A stretch of DNA of 25,199 nt from an uncultured Oscillospiraceae bacterium (GCA_900545625.1 UQZS01000024.1:1-25199), one strand, 5' to 3'; positions 1 to 7,635 are shown, counted from the stretch's first letter. Translations and numbers: made by a program. Notes: generated from the letters alone by a model not told the origin.

Positions 1-59
1 GCATTCCGATTTGCCCGAGCGGATATGCCATTACCGTGACATATGACGGTTATTCAGTT

Positions 60-92
60 GTTAAGCAAAAAACCTAACGCTATTTGCTTAAC
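60..92. repeat. Perfect 10-base inverted repeat upstream of the regulator gene
   Basis: GTTAAGCAAA at 60-69 is matched by its exact reverse complement TTTGCTTAAC at 83-92, with 13 bases between. It lies about 140 bases before the XRE-type regulator gene, in AT-rich sequence. It could be an operator for that regulator, or the terminator or binding site of something left of the window. The function is inference; the symmetry is visible directly. Confidence 0.5.
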
Positions 93-164
93 CATTATAC
101 TAAACAAATTTCGTAAAGTCAAGTGGCTTTTGAGAAAATATTTACTTTTTTTGCTTTGGTTATC

Positions 165-194
165 TTGACACACACTAAACATATATGATATACT
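165..194 (+). promoter_or_regulatory. Sigma-A type promoter of the XRE regulator gene
   Basis: A perfect -35 TTGACA at 165-170 is followed after 18 bases by TATACT at 189-194. The start codon at 230 is preceded by AAGGAG at 214-219 (10-base spacing), which gives a short leader. Both boxes are near consensus. Confidence 0.75.
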
Positions 195-229
195 TATCGC
201 ATATTACATAAACAAGGAGCGTAATTGCT

Positions 230-685
230 ATGGCAATCGGTGAAAGAATTCGTTTTTTCAGAAATTTAAGAGGTATGACTCAAAAATATCTTGGTATGCA
301 GGTTGGTTTTCCTGAAAAGACCGCCGACATTCGTATGGCGCAATATGAGTCTGGCTCAAGAACGCCGAAAGCAGACCTGACTAACAGCCTTGCAGAAGTA
401 TTCGGAGTATCAACAAGCGCTTTAACCGTACCAGATATTGACAGCTATAACGGTTTAATGCACACCTTGTTTACCCTTGAAGATTTATACGGTCTCAAAA
501 TCACTGAGCTTGACGGAGAAGTATGTCTGCACTTGGACAAGGGAATGGGTACAAATTACATTACTATGTTTGAAATGTTCACTGCTTGGAAAGAACAGAC
601 TGAAAAGCTGAAAAACGGCGAAATTTCAAAAGAGGAATACGATAATTGGCGTTATAACTATCCTGCAAGTAACATCCATAAATAA
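230..685 (+). CDS. XRE-family helix-turn-helix transcriptional regulator
   Basis: This is a 151-residue protein whose first ~65 residues form a Cro/C1-type helix-turn-helix: an IGERIRFFRNLRGMTQKYLG start, a second helix region, then an AQYESGSRTPKADL recognition segment and a typical SLAEVFGVSTSAL end. The remaining ~85 residues are acidic and helical with no recognised domain. The start is ATG with AAGGAG ten bases upstream. The gene is AT-rich relative to the chromosome that begins near 1370, which suggests horizontal origin. Regulators of this build are common on integrative elements and prophages, where they control excision or cargo genes. Its target is unknown, but the inverted repeat at 60-92 is a candidate operator. 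The family call is firm; the role is not. Confidence 0.85.
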   Translation: MAIGERIRFFRNLRGMTQKYLGMQVGFPEKTADIRMAQYESGSRTPKADLTNSLAEVFGVSTSALTVPDIDSYNGLMHTLFTLEDLYGLKITELDGEVCLHLDKGMGTNYITMFEMFTAWKEQTEKLKNGEISKEEYDNWRYNYPASNIHK

Positions 686-723
686 GAAAAATGCTATATT
701 ACAATAAAAAGGATGGTGATTTT

Positions 724-1224
724 ATGTGGGGAATAATATCTAATATATCTGCAATAGTAACCTGTTTAACTTTTCTTTTGTATTTATCAGGTAGAATTTG
801 GGTAGTATATAAAAATCGTTATACTCTTTATGAAGAATTTGATGTAATTCCATATAACTCAAATGTAGATATAGAAAACGAAGATAATGTTTTAATTGTT
901 GATAGCAAAGGCTGTGAATTTACAATAAATTCCAATTTTGGAATAGATACCATAAAGATATACAAGCTAAATTATGATAGCGGTATGAATAAAATCATTT
1001 CAAGAGACTTGGTTAATTCGTTCGATAACTTAAACAGAGCTAAGTTGTTTGTTCGTTGCGACTTAGGCGAAATTTTTCCAACTACACAAATCGAAATCAA
1101 ACGAAGTGACTATACAATAATTACATTTGATATATATGAAAGTGGGAAAAATGGTCATTTAATAACCAGCAATTATAAATTCAAGCTAACATTCAAGGGT
1201 ATGTTATATCATTTGTGTGCATAA
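724..1224 (+). CDS. Small membrane-anchored protein of unknown function
   Basis: This 166-residue protein is not recognised. The start at 724 is preferred because AAAAAGGATGG precedes it; an earlier in-frame ATG at 691 has no ribosome binding site. Residues ~5-28 form one hydrophobic helix (IISNISAIVTCLTFLLYL), followed by a positively charged stretch. The remaining ~130 residues look rich in beta strands with alternating polar and hydrophobic residues. Base composition is very AT-rich, more so than the regulator 38 bases upstream, so the pair is probably co-transcribed cargo of a mobile element. A membrane helix plus a beta-rich soluble domain occurs in some defence effectors and immunity proteins, but nothing here proves such a role. 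Confidence 0.7.
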   Translation: MWGIISNISAIVTCLTFLLYLSGRIWVVYKNRYTLYEEFDVIPYNSNVDIENEDNVLIVDSKGCEFTINSNFGIDTIKIYKLNYDSGMNKIISRDLVNSFDNLNRAKLFVRCDLGEIFPTTQIEIKRSDYTIITFDIYESGKNGHLITSNYKFKLTFKGMLYHLCA

Positions 1225-1230
1225 AACAAA

Positions 1231-1276
1231 AAAGAGCTATCAGACTTTCAAAAAAATCTGATAGCTCTTTACTTTT
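1231..1276 (+). terminator. Strong hairpin terminator after the AT-rich gene pair
   Basis: AAAGAGCTATCAGA at 1231-1244 pairs perfectly (14 bases) with 1257-1270 around a 12-base loop, followed by ACTTTT. The stem ends in an A run on one side and a T run on the other, so it can work in both directions. It insulates the mobile-element genes from the chromosomal operon that converges on it. Confidence 0.85.
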
Positions 1277-1292
1277 ACAATAATTCAAATAA

Positions 1293-1311
1293 TGTTGCCA
1301 TTTTGTTGCCA
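1293..1311. repeat. Tandem TGTTGCCA direct repeat at the element boundary
   Basis: TGTTGCCA occurs at 1293-1300 and again at 1304-1311, an 11-base period, in the spacer between the AT-rich element genes and the guaA-type gene. Short direct repeats near an integration site can be arm-type recombinase sites. This role is inference only. Confidence 0.35.
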
Positions 1312-1331
1312 CGGAGGGCTTTTAAACGGCG

Positions 1332-1355
1332 AAAAGCCTTTATTTACAGGCTTTT
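1332..1355 (-). terminator. Hairpin terminator of the purA-guaA-ddh-guaA operon
   Basis: AAAAGCCT at 1332-1339 and AGGCTTTT at 1348-1355 form an eight-base stem with an eight-base loop. Its T-rich arm is part of the stem, and it lies 14 bases past the stop codon of the GMP synthase gene. No other termination signal follows that gene. Confidence 0.65.
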
Positions 1356-1369
1356 TCACAGGTGTGAAA

Positions 1370-2350
1370 TTACTCCCACTCGATCGTCCCGGACGGTTTG
1401 GGGGTGAGGTCATACAAGACTCTGTTTACGCCCGGTACTTCGCTTGTGATGCGCTGTGTGATGTGCTGCAAAAGCGCAAAAGGAATGTCCTCCACGGTTG
1501 CGGTCATCGCATCGGTCGTATTGACGGCGCGGAGGATCACAGGGTAGGCGAATGTACGCTTGCCGTCTTTGACGCCGACCGATTTAAAGTCCGGCACAAC
1601 GGTGAAATACTGCCATACCTTGCCCGCCAGGCCGTTTTTGGCGAATTCTTCGCGGAGGATCGCGTCGGATTCCCGGACACATTCCAGACGGTCGCGGGTG
1701 ATCGCGCCGAGACACCGTACGCCAAGCCCCGGACCGGGGAACGGCTGGCGGTAGACCATCCCATCCGGGAGCCCCAGTGCCTTTCCGACAACACGGACCT
1801 CATCCTTATAAAGCAGCTTCAGCGGTTCCACAAGCTCAAACTGCAAATCTTCCGGCAGCCCGCCGACGTTGTGGTGCGCTTTCACCCCGTCGCTTTCGAT
1901 AATATCGGGATAAATCGTGCCCTGCGCCAGAAACTCAATGCCTTCCTGCTTTCTCGCTTCCTCTTCAAATACGCGGATAAATTCCGCACCGATGATTTTA
2001 CGCTTTTGCTCCGGATCCGCAACACCGGCAAGCTTGTCCAAAAAGCGGTCGACTGCATCGACATAGATCAGGTTGGCGTCCATCTGATTGCGGAAAACCT
2101 CGATGACCTGCTCGGGTTCTCCCTTGCGCAGCAGCCCGTGGTTGACATGGACGCATACGAGCTGTTTGCCGATGGCCTTGATCAGAAGCGCCGCGACAAC
2201 CGAGGAGTCAACACCGCCCGAAAGCGCCAAAAGCACCTTTTTATTTCCTACCTGCTTTTGGATCGCCTCCACCTGCTCAGCGATAAACGCATCTGCCAGG
2301 CGGGATGTGGTGATACGCTCCATCGTATCGGGTCGTTTACAGCTTTCCAT
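1370..2350 (-). CDS. guaA: GMP synthase, synthetase (ATP-pyrophosphatase) part only
   Basis: This 326-residue protein matches the C-terminal two thirds of GuaA, which adenylates XMP and aminates it to GMP. The PP-loop SGGVDSS is at residues 44-50, followed by the [30 protein letters not shown] and terminal GTIEWE motifs of the synthetase and dimerisation domains. The class I glutaminase domain is absent. The gene is not a decayed copy: it has an ATG with GGAGGT seven bases upstream, an intact frame and a normal C-terminus. It may use free ammonia or borrow a separate amidotransferase subunit. About 33 of the first 61 aligned residues are identical by eye to the full-length GuaA encoded at 3418-4968, so it is a diverged paralogue and not a recent duplicate. 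Its 3' end is the boundary to the AT-rich element. Confidence 0.92.
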   Translation of the reverse strand: MESCKRPDTMERITTSRLADAFIAEQVEAIQKQVGNKKVLLALSGGVDSSVVAALLIKAIGKQLVCVHVNHGLLRKGEPEQVIEVFRNQMDANLIYVDAVDRFLDKLAGVADPEQKRKIIGAEFIRVFEEEARKQEGIEFLAQGTIYPDIIESDGVKAHHNVGGLPEDLQFELVEPLKLLYKDEVRVVGKALGLPDGMVYRQPFPGPGLGVRCLGAITRDRLECVRESDAILREEFAKNGLAGKVWQYFTVVPDFKSVGVKDGKRTFAYPVILRAVNTTDAMTATVEDIPFALLQHITQRITSEVPGVNRVLYDLTPKPSGTIEWE

Positions 2351-2395
2351 ACATATTACCTCCGTTTTCCTGTGAATAAGGGCGTTTACTGCCGA

Positions 2396-3382
2396 TCAAA
2401 GAAGTGTTCTGCGAAGCTCGTCACCGCTTGCGGGATGCAGATAGGCGGGCGGGACATCAAAGAGCGTTTTGCAGCCGGACTGCCCTTCCTTGTACATGCG
2501 AAATGCTGCTCTTGCACATGCGGCGAGCACGCCGGATGTAAATTCCGGGTTGGAATCAAGCTGCAGACGATATTCGATCACGTGCCGGTTTTTCCCGTTT
2601 TCGCCCGTGACGCCGGTGCGGAAAACAACGCCGCCGTGGGGGATGCCGGCATGCTTTTCCAGCAGTTCCTCGCGGCTGATGAAGTGCACCGTCGTGTCAT
2701 AGTCGGCAAAATAATTCGGCATGGTCTTGATCGCTTTTTCAATCGCTTGCAGATCAGCGCCGTCCTTTGCAACGACATAGCAGACACGCGTATGCTTCTC
2801 GCGGGTGGTGAGGACCGGCTGCTGTGCGCTGCGCACACGCTCAAGCGCTGCTTCGGACGGAACCGTATACTGCCTTGCATCCAACACACCGTCGATCCGG
2901 CGGATCGCATCGGAGTGTCCTTGACTTACGCCCGGCCCCCAGAAAGTGTAATCCGCGCCGTTTGGCAGGATCGCCTGTCCGTACAGGCGGTTGAGGGAGA
3001 ACATGCCCGGATCCCAGCCGGCAGAGATGATCGCAAGTCTGCCGTTTGCACGACAGGCCTGATCGACCGCCGCAAAATGCGCCGGGATTTTTGCGTGTGT
3101 GTCAAAACTGTCAACAACGTTGAAATCCTGCGCAAACTGCACGGTCTGCTCCGGCAGGTCGTTGGCGCTGCCGCCGCAGAGGATCATAACGTCAAAGCTG
3201 TCGCGCATCCGGGCAGCCTGTTCCAGAGAATAAACGGGGACGTTTGTGCGTACCGAGAGGCTTTGCGGATCGCGCCGTGTAAAGACGCCGGAAAGGATCA
3301 TATCTTCGGCGTTTTCAAGCGCATATTCCACGCCACGCCCCAGATTGCCGTATCCGACGATCCCGATTCTGATTTTTTCCAA
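2396..3382 (-). CDS. ddh: meso-diaminopimelate D-dehydrogenase
   Basis: Ddh is an NADPH enzyme that reductively aminates L-2-amino-6-oxopimelate (tetrahydrodipicolinate) to meso-diaminopimelate, the one-step route to lysine and the peptidoglycan cross-link residue. The chosen TTG start at 3382 has AGGAGGAG (3395-3388) just upstream and gives 328 residues, the usual length. The open frame extends 15 codons further to an ATG that overlaps guaA, but no binding site supports it. The Rossmann motif GIVGYGNLGRG is near the N-terminus. The family motifs NVVDSFDTHAKIP, SAGWDPGMFSLNR and WGPGVSQGHSDAIRRIDGV follow. It lies 35 bases after guaA and 45 bases before the solo GMP synthase gene, so it is probably co-transcribed with purine genes, an unusual setting. 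Confidence 0.93.
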   Translation of the reverse strand: MEKIRIGIVGYGNLGRGVEYALENAEDMILSGVFTRRDPQSLSVRTNVPVYSLEQAARMRDSFDVMILCGGSANDLPEQTVQFAQDFNVVDSFDTHAKIPAHFAAVDQACRANGRLAIISAGWDPGMFSLNRLYGQAILPNGADYTFWGPGVSQGHSDAIRRIDGVLDARQYTVPSEAALERVRSAQQPVLTTREKHTRVCYVVAKDGADLQAIEKAIKTMPNYFADYDTTVHFISREELLEKHAGIPHGGVVFRTGVTGENGKNRHVIEYRLQLDSNPEFTSGVLAACARAAFRMYKEGQSGCKTLFDVPPAYLHPASGDELRRTLL

Positions 3383-3417
3383 AATATCTCCTCCTGTGTT
3401 TGTGACTCCACTGTGTT

Positions 3418-4968
3418 TTACAGCCATTCCACGGTCCCGGGGGGCTTGGAGGTGATGTCATAGACGACGCGGTTGACACCTTCGACCTCGTTTGTGATGC
3501 GGTTGGAGACGGTGGCAAGGATGTCGTAGGGGATACGCGCCCAATCGGCGGTCATGAAATCGTCGGTGGTGACGGCGCGGATGGCGATGACATTTTCATA
3601 CGTGCGGTGATCGCCCATAACGCCGACCGCTTTTGCACCCGTAAACACGGTAAAGAACTGCGCCAGCTCCTTTTCGTAGCCGTTTTTCGCCATTTCGTCG
3701 CGCAGCACAAAGTCCGCATCCTGTGTGATACGGATCTTTTCGGCGGTGATCTCGCCGATGATGCGCACGCCTAAGCCCGGCCCCGGGAACGGCTGCCGCC
3801 AGACAAGCTCGCGCGGAATGCCCAGCTTTTCACCCACGGCGCGCACCTCGTCTTTGAACAGATCGGCAAGCGGCTCGATCACACCGAGAAATTCAACATC
3901 CTGCGGGATGTCGCGCTGGTTGTGGTGCGTTTTGATCACGGCGCTGCCCGCGCCCGTGCCTGAAGCGCCCTTGCCGCTTTCAATGCGGTCGGGGTAGATC
4001 GTACCCTGCGCAAAAAAGGCGTCGCCTTTTGCGCGGGTCTTGATCTCGTCCCAAAATACCTCATAAAAGGCATCGCCGATAATACCGCGCTTTTCTTCCG
4101 GGTCGGTTACGCCTTTAAGCTTTTGTAAAAAGGCGTCCCCACAGTTTATACGGACAAAATCCATGTCGAAAAGCTGTGTGAAAGTCTGCTCGACAAAATC
4201 GCCCTCGTTTTTGCGCATCAGCCCCTGGTCGACAAATACGCAGGTCAGCTGTTTGCCCACGGCGCGGGACAAAAGCCCTGCCGCGACGGAGGAATCCACG
4301 CCGCCCGAAAGCCCAAGGATCACCTGCTTGTCGCCGATCTTCTCGCGAAGCACGGCGACGGTGTCCTCAATAAAGCTGTCCATGACCCAGTCGCCCTTGC
4401 AGCCGCAGACCGTATACAGGAAGTTCTGCAAGATCTGCGTACCGAACGCGGTGTGCGTGACCTCGGGGTGGAACTGCACGGCATAGAGCCGCTCGTCGGG
4501 GTTTTGCATCGCGGCACACGGGCAGTTGTCCGTGGCGGCGATCGTCTCAAAGCCTGCGGGCGGTTCGGCGATATAATCGGTGTGACTCATCCACACCACG
4601 CTGTCGGCGGGTACACCGTCAAAAAGCGGGCTTTCAGCGGTAACGTGCAAATCGATTTTGCCGTATTCCGACACGGGCGCGGTTTCCACCCTGCCGCCGC
4701 GCATCCACGCCATAAGCTGGCAGCCGTAGCAGATGCCGAGGATCGGCACGCCGAGGTCTAAAATGTCCTTTGTATAATGCGGGGAGCTTTCGTCATAAAC
4801 GGAGTTTGGCCCGCCCGTGAAGATGATGCCCTTGTAGCCGTTCTTGCGGATCTCGGCGAGGTCTGTTGTATAGGGGAGGATCTCCGCATAAATGTGCAGG
4901 TCGCGCACACGTCGTGCGATGAGTTGGTTATACTGCCCGCCGAAATCCAGCACCAGAACCTTTTCCAC
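3418..4968 (-). CDS. guaA: GMP synthase, glutamine-hydrolysing, full length
   Basis: This is a complete 516-residue GuaA that converts XMP to GMP with ATP and glutamine. Residues ~4-190 are the class I glutaminase domain with nucleophile Cys80 in GICYGCQ and the His167/Glu169 pair in QFHPEVTH. Residues ~200-395 are the ATP-pyrophosphatase domain with SGGVDSS at 221-227. The rest is the dimerisation domain with [12 protein letters not shown] and terminal GTVEWL. The start is GTG at 4968 with AAGGAG eight bases upstream. It lies 19 bases downstream of purA, so the AMP and GMP branch enzymes are expressed together. All key residues are present, so this copy should supply GMP on its own. Confidence 0.97.
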   Translation of the reverse strand: MEKVLVLDFGGQYNQLIARRVRDLHIYAEILPYTTDLAEIRKNGYKGIIFTGGPNSVYDESSPHYTKDILDLGVPILGICYGCQLMAWMRGGRVETAPVSEYGKIDLHVTAESPLFDGVPADSVVWMSHTDYIAEPPAGFETIAATDNCPCAAMQNPDERLYAVQFHPEVTHTAFGTQILQNFLYTVCGCKGDWVMDSFIEDTVAVLREKIGDKQVILGLSGGVDSSVAAGLLSRAVGKQLTCVFVDQGLMRKNEGDFVEQTFTQLFDMDFVRINCGDAFLQKLKGVTDPEEKRGIIGDAFYEVFWDEIKTRAKGDAFFAQGTIYPDRIESGKGASGTGAGSAVIKTHHNQRDIPQDVEFLGVIEPLADLFKDEVRAVGEKLGIPRELVWRQPFPGPGLGVRIIGEITAEKIRITQDADFVLRDEMAKNGYEKELAQFFTVFTGAKAVGVMGDHRTYENVIAIRAVTTDDFMTADWARIPYDILATVSNRITNEVEGVNRVVYDITSKPPGTVEWL

Positions 4969-4987
4969 GCGGCCGTCTCCTTTCGTC

Positions 4988-6262
4988 TTATCTGTAAATA
5001 ATCGCTTCGCGCTCGGGACCGTTGGAGACCATGTCGATCTTCACGCCCAGCTCGTTTTCAATGAATTCCACATAGGCACGCGCCTTCTCGGGCAGCGCGT
5101 CGTAGTCACGGATGCCGCGGATGTCGCAGTGCCAGCCGGGGAGGACTTTCAGCACGGGCTTGCACTTTTTGAGAAGCGGCGTGGTGGGAAAGTCCCGCAG
5201 CACCTTACCGTCGAGCTCGTAGCCGATGCAGACGGGGATCTCCTCAAGATAGGAAAGGCAGTCAAGCGCGGTCATGACGACCTTCGTCGCGCCCTGGCAG
5301 GCGATGCCGTACCGCGTTGCCACGCAGTCAAACCAGCCCACACGGCGGGGCCTGCCCGTCGTTGCGCCGAATTCACCCTTGTCACCGCCGTGCAAGCGCA
5401 GCTCTTGCGCCTCGGCTTCGTCCAGAATTTCGGAAACGAATTCACCGGCGCCCACTGCGGAAGAATATGCCTTGGTCACGGCGATGATGTCGGAAATGGA
5501 CTGCGGCGGCAGCCCCGCGCCCACTGCGCCGTAGGCAGCGAGGGTGGAGGAGGAGGTCACCATGGGGTAAATGCCGAAGTCGGGATCTTTCAGCGTGCCG
5601 AGCTGACCTTCCAAAAGGATCTCTTTGCCGTTTGCGAGCGCGTCGTTCAGGAATTTCCGTGTATCGCAAACAAACGGTGCGATCATCTCACGGTAGCGCA
5701 CGCAGGTCTCATACAATTCGTCCTCGGAAAGCAGCGGCTTATGATAAACGTATTGTAAAGTCAGGTTTTTGAGCGTGCATATGTTTTTCAGCTTCGCTTT
5801 CAGCGTTTCGTCGTCAAACAGCTCGTTGACCTGCATGCCGATCTTGGCGTATTTGTCGCTGAAGAAAGGCGCAATGCCGCTTTTCGTTGAGCCGAATGCG
5901 TTTTTGCCGAGCCGTTCTTCTTCATAAACGTCGAACAGGATGTGGTAGGGCATCAGGATCTGCGCGCGTTCGGAAACCAGCAGCTTGGGGTTCAGCCCCG
6001 CACGGCGGATATCTTCCAGCTCTTTGCAGAATTTCTCAATGTCGAGCGCCACGCCGTTGCCGATGACACAGGTGGTGTGATCGTAGCAGACGCCGCTGGG
6101 CATCAGGTGAAACGAAAAACGCCCCTTGTCGTTGATGATGGTGTGCCCCGCGTTTGCGCCGCCCTGAAAGCGGACGACGACGTCTGCCTTTTCGGCAAAC
6201 ATATCGGTGATCTTGCCTTTGCCTTCGTCGCCCCAGTTTGCGCCGACGATCGCCTTGACCAT
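4988..6262 (-). CDS. purA: Adenylosuccinate synthetase
   Basis: PurA joins IMP and aspartate with GTP to make adenylosuccinate, the first committed step to AMP. The start at 6262 (MVKAIVGANWGDEGKGK) has AAAGGAGG about ten bases upstream and gives 424 residues, the family norm; the frame stays open upstream but has no support. Catalytic Asp12 in GDEGKGK and His40 in NAGHT are present. So are SGIAPFFSDKYAKIG, the GTKD-like segment LEGQLGTLKDPDFG, VTSSST and TTGRPRRVGWFD. It is the first gene of the purA-guaA-ddh-guaA unit, directly behind a consensus promoter. Confidence 0.97.
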   Translation of the reverse strand: MVKAIVGANWGDEGKGKITDMFAEKADVVVRFQGGANAGHTIINDKGRFSFHLMPSGVCYDHTTCVIGNGVALDIEKFCKELEDIRRAGLNPKLLVSERAQILMPYHILFDVYEEERLGKNAFGSTKSGIAPFFSDKYAKIGMQVNELFDDETLKAKLKNICTLKNLTLQYVYHKPLLSEDELYETCVRYREMIAPFVCDTRKFLNDALANGKEILLEGQLGTLKDPDFGIYPMVTSSSTLAAYGAVGAGLPPQSISDIIAVTKAYSSAVGAGEFVSEILDEAEAQELRLHGGDKGEFGATTGRPRRVGWFDCVATRYGIACQGATKVVMTALDCLSYLEEIPVCIGYELDGKVLRDFPTTPLLKKCKPVLKVLPGWHCDIRGIRDYDALPEKARAYVEFIENELGVKIDMVSNGPEREAIIYR

Positions 6263-6328
6263 AATACGGAAACCTCCTTTAAATATACCCGCCGCATGTG
6301 CGGGCAACAGGGGAAAACATACAAAGAA

Positions 6329-6357
6329 ATTATACAATAAGCCCTTGCCGATGTCAA
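6329..6357 (-). promoter_or_regulatory. Consensus promoter of the purA operon
   Basis: On the minus strand TTGACA (6357-6352) is followed after exactly 17 bases by TATAAT (6334-6329), a perfect sigma-A promoter. The leader to purA is about 60 bases and contains a small GC hairpin (CCCGC/GCGGG) before the ribosome binding site. No purine riboswitch is visible in it. Confidence 0.92.
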
Positions 6358-6405
6358 CGGCTCGAGCGCGGAAAGCCGAGAAAGCGCGCTGCGTGCCGCA
6401 AGCGG

Positions 6406-6957
6406 TCAAACACTGTTGGCCGGCGGCAGCAGGCGGATAAACCGTTTTACACGCGCAGAAAAAATATGTGTGTACAAAGCCAGATATTCCTCAAACGTAA
6501 CAGAGCCGTTTTTGGTGAGCAGTTCCATCTCCACACCGAAAAGCCGTACACGCCACGGCTCGGCCTGCATGCCGGCACGCAGATAAAATGCCTTGCGGCG
6601 TTTGCGCTGTTCCAGATTTTCAGCGGGCAGATCCGTGCGCTCGATCTCTAAGATCAGCCGCCGCGAGCCCAGATGCGTTTCGATCATGTGCAGCACCTCG
6701 GATCCGATACCTTTTCCGCGCGCGTTCGGCGAGACGGCAAAGTAGTTGAGAAGCACAATGTCACGGTGCAAGGCGGTGACGACAAGGCCCAAAAAAGAGC
6801 CTGCATCGTCTTCAATGCAAAAGATCTCCATTTCGCCCGCTTTCTGTTTTCGGGGGATCATCGAAAAAGGCTTGCGCTCCTTGCGCGGGAATGCCGTCCG
6901 ATACAGGCGGCGCACATCGCGAAGCTGCTTACGGGTTTGTGCACGGACAAGCTGCAT
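6406..6957 (-). CDS. GNAT-family N-acetyltransferase
   Basis: This 183-residue protein carries the GNAT fold. The acetyl-CoA pyrophosphate loop is RGKGIG at residues 80-85, inside NYFAVSPNARGKGIGSEVL. The preceding beta strands contain FLGLVVT, and a late KAFYLRAGM segment is typical of the family C-terminal helix and strand. The N-terminus (residues 1-30) is basic. The last ~40 residues add an EEYLALYTHIFSARV stretch beyond the core. AAAGGA precedes the ATG by about ten bases. The substrate cannot be told from sequence. It ends ~50 bases upstream of the purA promoter and begins after a terminator, so it is probably a separate unit. Confidence 0.88.
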   Translation of the reverse strand: MQLVRAQTRKQLRDVRRLYRTAFPRKERKPFSMIPRKQKAGEMEIFCIEDDAGSFLGLVVTALHRDIVLLNYFAVSPNARGKGIGSEVLHMIETHLGSRRLILEIERTDLPAENLEQRKRRKAFYLRAGMQAEPWRVRLFGVEMELLTKNGSVTFEEYLALYTHIFSARVKRFIRLLPPANSV

Positions 6958-6985
6958 GATTTTTGAATCCTTTCAGTACAATATC

Positions 6986-7023
6986 AAAATCAAAACAGCC
7001 GCCCGAAACTGTGTCCGAGCGGC
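6986..7023 (-). terminator. Terminator of the cohesin-like protein gene
   Basis: On the minus strand GCCGCTCG (7023-7016) pairs with CGGGCGGC (7005-6998), one G-U pair, followed by TGTTTTGATTTT. It starts ~20 bases past the stop codon of the gene at 7045-7635. Confidence 0.85.
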
Positions 7024-7044
7024 AAGGTTTTTCGTATGCGGACT

Positions 7045-7635
7045 TTACGCGCTGCGTCTGCGCTTGACAACTGCGGTCGTGACCACGATCGCAGTGATCG
7101 CTACCGCCGCAGCACCGCCTATGGCAACATATCTGCCTGCGGTGGAGGGAATGTCGGCATCGGTGATCGTCTGCTCTTCGGAAAGCGCGACTTCCAGCGT
7201 GTCACCGTTTGCAAAGGAGAAATTTACAGCATTGTCGTCATTGTCCGTAGCGGCGGTATCTGTAAAGATAAGACTTGTCGCATCGGCGTCACTGTCCGTG
7301 ACCCGGAAGGTTACAGTCACGAGCGTCGCGGCAGTTTCCTGTGTCTCGGTCCAGATCATGAACAGCCCGATCTGCCCGGCGGTGTCGGTATTGGAGGTAG
7401 TCATGTTGCCTGCACCGTAGGTGACCTCCTGCACTTCGAGCACCGCAGCGTCATATTGCAGTGTGCTTTCAAAGGTGGCAAGGCCGCTGCCCTCGGGCAC
7501 CGAGACGGTGAGGGTCAACATGCCATCCTCGGAAACGTCCGCCGCAGTCTGCGCGGTGACGGAAGCGGCAAAGCTCGGAACAGCGAGCGCCCCCAGCAGG
7601 AAGAAAGCCAAAAGAACGGAAACGAGTTTTTTCAT
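7045..7635 (-). CDS. Secreted, membrane-anchored protein with a cohesin-like domain
   Basis: This 196-residue protein has a signal peptide at residues 1-23 (MKKLVSVLLAFFLLGALAVPSFA). A beta-sandwich region at ~25-150 resembles cohesin/carbohydrate-binding folds: a LTVSVPEGSGLATFESTLQY start, then YDAAVLEVQEVTYG and a LVTVTFRV strand, where cohesins typically show FxxxLxYDPxVLEV. A single membrane helix at ~167-190 and a basic RRRSA tail follow. There is no LPxTG sorting motif. Known cohesins bind dockerin modules on enzymes or other surface proteins; here only one domain is present, so it may be a minimal surface receptor or a non-cellulosomal adhesin. The domain call rests on pattern likeness. 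It has its own promoter and terminator. Confidence 0.72.
   Translation of the reverse strand: MKKLVSVLLAFFLLGALAVPSFAASVTAQTAADVSEDGMLTLTVSVPEGSGLATFESTLQYDAAVLEVQEVTYGAGNMTTSNTDTAGQIGLFMIWTETQETAATLVTVTFRVTDSDADATSLIFTDTAATDNDDNAVNFSFANGDTLEVALSEEQTITDADIPSTAGRYVAIGGAAAVAITAIVVTTAVVKRRRSA

Noticed and set aside
1..60. Possible start or end of a gene at the left edge
   Set aside because: Short open stretches exist on both strands, but none has a ribosome binding site or recognisable residues, and there is too little sequence to judge.
1370..2350. Short GMP synthase gene as a pseudogene truncated by the element
   Set aside because: The element lies at its 3' end, not its 5' end. The gene has an intact start, binding site and C-terminus.
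1292..3463. A 723-residue plus-strand open frame opposite the GMP synthase and ddh genes
   Set aside because: It is antisense to two well-recognised genes, has no ribosome binding site and no family motif. Long antisense frames are expected at this GC content.
1370..4968. Recent tandem duplication of guaA
   Set aside because: The two synthetase domains differ at nearly half of the positions compared, and the short copy lacks the N-terminal domain cleanly. They are old paralogues, not a recent duplicate.
6262..6328. Purine riboswitch upstream of purA
   Set aside because: The leader is only about 60 bases and shows just a small GC hairpin; no purine aptamer motif is present.
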